Source: an uncultured Clostridium sp. (lineage in GTDB: Bacteria; Bacillota; Clostridia; TANB77; CAG-508). From it: a stretch of 17,602 bases of DNA. Positions 15,157-17,602 of this stretch are shown here, in pieces. The stretch lies in contig USEM01000025.1 of NCBI GenBank assembly GCA_900553695.1, forward strand, positions 1 through 17,602. The letters run 5' to 3'. The position numbers and the translations under genes were made by a program. Position 1 is the stretch's first letter, and the number at the start of each line of letters is the position of its first letter. Below the pieces are notes generated by a model. That model was given only the letters and a program-made list of their open reading frames with translations. It had not been told where the DNA came from and searched no databases.

Positions 15157-16461
15157 TTAATTTGGTGTAAATGTACCATTCTCATCCCAAGTACCTGTTA
15201 TTTTTGTAAAATTTGGATGAGTTGAACAATTTGAAAACATGTTTGTAAAATTGCAGTCTCTTTTAATGTTCCAATCGTTGATTCCTGAAGCATCTGTTAA
15301 GTTTTGACACATATTGAACATAAAGGACATGTTATCAACTGTATTTATATTCCAATTTGAAATTGAATTTAAATCTTCTATTGGGCATAAATGAAACATT
15401 CCTTGCATGTTTGTAACTTTACTTACATCCCAATTTGAAATACCATCTAAATTATTTAAAGTTCCTCCAGTGTCGCCGTCACCAAACATATAACTCATAT
15501 TTGTTACCTTTGAGGTGTTCCAGCTTCTTAAAGGTTCAGTATTTTCTATTCCTGTTCCAACAAACATAGAATTCATATTTTTTACATTAGAAGTATTCCA
15601 ATTTTTTAAGCCATTAATATCTAGTTTTCTACTATTCACATTCCAAGCATACAAAAAATTTTCCATATTCTCTACATTAGTTGTGTCCCAATCTCTCAAA
15701 GCATTAACATCTTGTAGGTTGGCAGTACTCCAGGCAAGTATGCTACTCATATTAGTAACATATGTTGTTTTTAATGTCTGAAGTCCACTTATATTTGTTA
15801 AATATGGCAAGTTACAAAACATATTTGAGCTATCTGGATTTAGATATACATTTTTACTCTCACTCCACCAATATATTGTTCCCGTTTTTACTTCGTGATC
15901 ATTACCACCTCCCATGGTTCCTAAATCCCCAAATAAGGTTCTCTTTTCTGTGCCTTCATTTTCTTCAAACCACATATATATTGGGCATAATTCATATCCT
16001 TCTGGAACAATATTTCTATATTTATCTGGTTCTTGTTCAAATGCCTTATATCCGTCTGTCCAAGACACTATATTAGCCTCTGTCATTTTTGTTAAGTCTG
16101 GTGTTCCTTCATATTTTTTTATTTCATTTATTGATAAATTTCTTGCTATACCACTTGCCATTATCTCTCCATCTTTTGCTAAGGTATGCATTTTAGTAAT
16201 TACATTTGTACCTGTATCAAACATTGCAATACTTTTACCATTTAAATATTCATCTACATTTGAATAATCAACTCCGTCTATTACTATGTTACTACTCTTA
16301 GACTCATCTTCAGCTGCTGTTTTATATCCCTCGGTTGTTTTTTCTGCCACCCCAATTAAGTTGCTTTTAATTAAAATATTTACACTCACTGCTACTAATA
16401 TTAACATTACTACTATTGTTATTATCAACGCAATTAGTGTTATACCTTTGTTTTTCTTCAT
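15157..16461 (-). CDS. Surface protein: type IV pilin-like leader joined to BspA/DUF285 repeats
   Basis: 434 residues. The N-terminus MKKNKGITLIALIITIVVM is a prepilin-type leader: basic start, likely cleavage after G6, and a long hydrophobic helix to about residue 31. The fifth-position Glu of classical pilins is absent. Residues about 35-200 are a linker without recognised motifs. From about 205 to 420 there are repeats of the BspA/DUF285 kind built on W(N/D)(T/V)SxVxNMxxMF, as in NWNTSNVKNMNSMF, SWNTSKVTNMSYMF, NWDVSKVTNMQGMF and NWNINTVDNMSFMF; at least six copies can be traced. Probably an exported, cell-surface adhesin-like protein. It has its own promoter and terminator. Only codon-straddling CGG is found (four places). 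Confidence 0.85.
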   Translation of the reverse strand: MKKNKGITLIALIITIVVMLILVAVSVNILIKSNLIGVAEKTTEGYKTAAEDESKSSNIVIDGVDYSNVDEYLNGKSIAMFDTGTNVITKMHTLAKDGEIMASGIARNLSINEIKKYEGTPDLTKMTEANIVSWTDGYKAFEQEPDKYRNIVPEGYELCPIYMWFEENEGTEKRTLFGDLGTMGGGNDHEVKTGTIYWWSESKNVYLNPDSSNMFCNLPYLTNISGLQTLKTTYVTNMSSILAWSTANLQDVNALRDWDTTNVENMENFLYAWNVNSRKLDINGLKNWNTSNVKNMNSMFVGTGIENTEPLRSWNTSKVTNMSYMFGDGDTGGTLNNLDGISNWDVSKVTNMQGMFHLCPIEDLNSISNWNINTVDNMSFMFNMCQNLTDASGINDWNIKRDCNFTNMFSNCSTHPNFTKITGTWDENGTFTPN

Positions 16462-16495
16462 TTAACATCTTCCCCTTTGTTTCTATTTTTAAATT

Positions 16496-16524
16496 ATTTT
16501 ATAATAAAAAATTATAAATTGCAA
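16496..16524 (-). promoter_or_regulatory. Promoter of the BspA-like gene
   Basis: TTGCAA (16524-16519), a 17-base spacer, TAAAAT (16501-16496). It lies in the 104-base AT-rich gap after truA, in which I see no clear truA terminator. Confidence 0.55.
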
Positions 16525-16565
16525 TATACTTTTACAATTTGTAATATATTTGTAATATTTTTAAT

Positions 16566-17302
16566 TTAATAATATACCTCCACCAAATATAGTCCATGTG
16601 CTGGAAGGGTTTTTCCTGCTTTGGTTCGGTCTTTTGATTTGATTATTGCTGGTATTTCTTCTGGTTTTATTTTTCCGCAAACCTACATCTACTAGTGTTC
16701 CAGAAATTATTCTTACCATATTGTACATAAAACCATTTCCTGTAAGTTCTATTATTATTCTTTCTCCATCTTGTTTTACTTCTGCTTTGTATATGGTTCT
16801 TACTGTGCTTTTTGAACTTGTTCCACTTGCTTTGAAAGCTTTAAAGTCATGTTCTCCTTCAAAATATTTTGCTGCTCTTCCGCATTTTTTCCACATCTAG
16901 TTTTTGTGGAATATGGCATTCTAAGTCTCTATATATTGCTGTTCCTTGATATGAATTGTTTATTACATATCTGTACTTTTTACCTTTGCAACAGTAACGT
17001 GCATGGAAGTTTTCGTCCACTTCTTCTGCACTTTTTATTACTATACTCTTTTTCAATTTTGAATTAATTGCTATTGCCATTTTTCCTATTTCTATATTGC
17101 TATTTGTTTTAAAGTTCGCGGTTTGACCTAAGCTATGAACTCCACTATCTGTTCTTCCAGAAGCATTTAGTTCAACAGTTTCGCCAGTTATTTCTTTTAT
17201 TGCTTGTTCAATTTCCCCTTGAATATTTAATTTGGTGGGTTGCTTTTGCCATCCACCAAATTTTTTACCATCATATTCTATTATTAGCTTTATATTTCTC
17301 AT
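16566..17302 (-). CDS. truA: tRNA pseudouridine(38-40) synthase TruA, needs +1 shifts at two CGGA quadruplets
   Basis: TruA makes pseudouridine at positions 38-40 of the tRNA anticodon arm. Catalytic Asp is D52 in SGRTDSGVH; YDGKKFGGWQ and DENFHARY are typical. The first frame would end at a TGA soon after CGG. Reading CGGA (16882-16879, residue 141) as one residue joins VEKM to RAAKYFEGEHDFKAF. That frame reads GNGFMYNMVRIISGTLVDVGL and then meets a second CGG, after which triplet reading is nonsense (RKNKTRRNTSNNQ). Reading CGGA (16677-16674, residue 209) as one residue gives GKIKPEEIPAIIKSKDRTKA, then LPAHGLYLVEVYY and a TAA at 16568-16566. Total 244 residues, the usual TruA length. The start overlaps the cdaA stop (ATGA), so the two are translationally coupled. 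Confidence 0.93.
16674..16677 (-). other. Second CGGA quadruplet decoding site in truA (residue 209)
   Basis: Context GGT TTG CGGA AAA ATA AAA. The family motif is VGLGK, so Gly is expected. Confidence 0.88.
16879..16882 (-). other. First CGGA quadruplet decoding site in truA (residue 141)
   Basis: Context GAA AAA ATG CGGA AGA GCA GCA. Joins VEKM to RAAKYFEGEHDF. The family residue here is variable and polar, so it does not identify the inserted residue. Confidence 0.87.
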
Positions 17303-17602
17303 TTTTTCCTCGATAATTTGAATTTCTTTTTTTCTTCTACTTTTGGCACTAAGTTCTTTATTAAAATTTGTTTTAATGCATCTTCTTTTACATCAGCTAT
17401 TAATGTTCCGTTTTTAGCTACTGAAATTTTTCCAGTTTCTTCTGATACAACTATAACTATTGCATCTGATTCTTTTGAAATTCCTATTGCTGATCTGTGT
17501 CTTGTACCAAGCTTTTTAGATATATTCTTATCATTTGCAAGTGGTAGCATACATGCTGCTGCCATTATTTTGCTTTCACTTATTATAACTGCACCATCAT
17601 GC
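17299..17602 (-). CDS. cdaA: Diadenylate cyclase CdaA, C-terminal part (runs off the window)
   Basis: Last 100 residues of the membrane-bound enzyme that makes c-di-AMP from two ATP, an essential signal for potassium and cell-wall control in Firmicutes. The DAC domain is clear: HDGAVII (the catalytic DGA at the very edge of the window) and GTRHRSAIGISKESDAIVIVVSEETG (the RHR ATP-binding motif). The C-terminal tail is lysine-rich (EEKKKFKLSRKK). It ends with TGA overlapping the truA ATG, which shows that UGA is a stop in this organism. An AAC-GGA junction near 17411 is read normally. Confidence 0.93.
   Translation of the reverse strand, partial: HDGAVIISESKIMAAACMLPLANDKNISKKLGTRHRSAIGISKESDAIVIVVSEETGKISVAKNGTLIADVKEDALKQILIKNLVPKVEEKKKFKLSRKK

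Noticed and set aside
16525..16565. CRISPR-like or tandem repeat in the AT-rich gap after truA (TTTGTAATATATTTGTAATATT)
   Set aside because: Only two short, low-complexity copies; no spacers or wider periodicity.
2377..16882. Deletion-type RNA editing of the C before GG
   Set aside because: Many xxC-GGN strings in intact genes would then be edited and put out of frame; they are not.
2377..16882. CGG simply reassigned to another amino acid as a triplet
   Set aside because: A triplet reassignment keeps the frame. Here the frame must change by one base at each site.
16561..16896. A separate small protein in the second part of truA, starting MWKKCGRAAKYF
   Set aside because: It is the +1 frame of TruA after the first CGGA; from RAAKYF on it aligns to TruA. 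The ATG is only an accident of the shifted frame and no ribosome binding site precedes it.

Overview
This window comes from a very AT-rich, low-GC Gram-positive bacterium, most like an uncultured gut-type Clostridia member. The signs are a CIRCE-controlled groESL operon, strong GGAGG-type ribosome binding sites, a ymfF/ymfH-type M16 pair, a pilin-leader BspA-like surface protein, and a cdaA-truA junction. Most genes lie on the minus strand. A short plus-strand block (about 1118-2557) carries two small exported membrane proteins and smpB, and one more plus-strand gene sits at 11307-11849.

Layout. 1-616: groEL (partial), groES and a CIRCE operator. 662-1048: small membrane protein. 1118-2557 (+): two signal-peptide/TM proteins, then smpB behind a promoter set in an inverted repeat. 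2566-5287: M16 pair ymfH/ymfF, then rpsU. 5545-7521: CmpB-like membrane protein and prfB. 7537-11082: an unrecognised gene and secA. 11132-11261: a long imperfect hairpin of unknown nature. 11307-12767: DUF1980-type protein (+) and a membrane-anchored unknown (-). 12840-15042: YitT-family membrane protein and a UDP-sugar pyrophosphorylase. 15078-16524: BspA-like protein. 16566-17602: truA and cdaA (partial).

Main discovery. Four conserved genes (smpB, secA, yitT-like, truA) look broken by +1 frameshifts, six in all. Every break falls exactly on an in-frame CGG. In every case, reading the four bases CGGN (CGGA five times, CGGT once) as one residue restores the family sequence through to its expected end. 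Where the family residue is well conserved it is glycine: both glycines of the SecA zinc motif CPCGSGKKYKNCC, SmpB KLVGQIK and TruA VGLGK. By hand scan I found no in-frame CGG anywhere in the window that reads as an ordinary arginine codon. Coding-strand CGG that straddles two codons (xxC-GGN, xCG-Gxx) is common and never disturbs the frame. The signal therefore depends on reading frame and must act in translation. The simplest reading is that CGG has no normal triplet decoder here and CGGN is read as a natural quadruplet codon, or as a +1 skip of C followed by GGN decoding, most likely giving glycine. I know of no described bacterial genome that does this.

Two affected genes act in translation itself: truA modifies the tRNA anticodon arm and smpB rescues stalled ribosomes. 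prfB, the usual bacterial +1-frameshift gene, has no frameshift site here.
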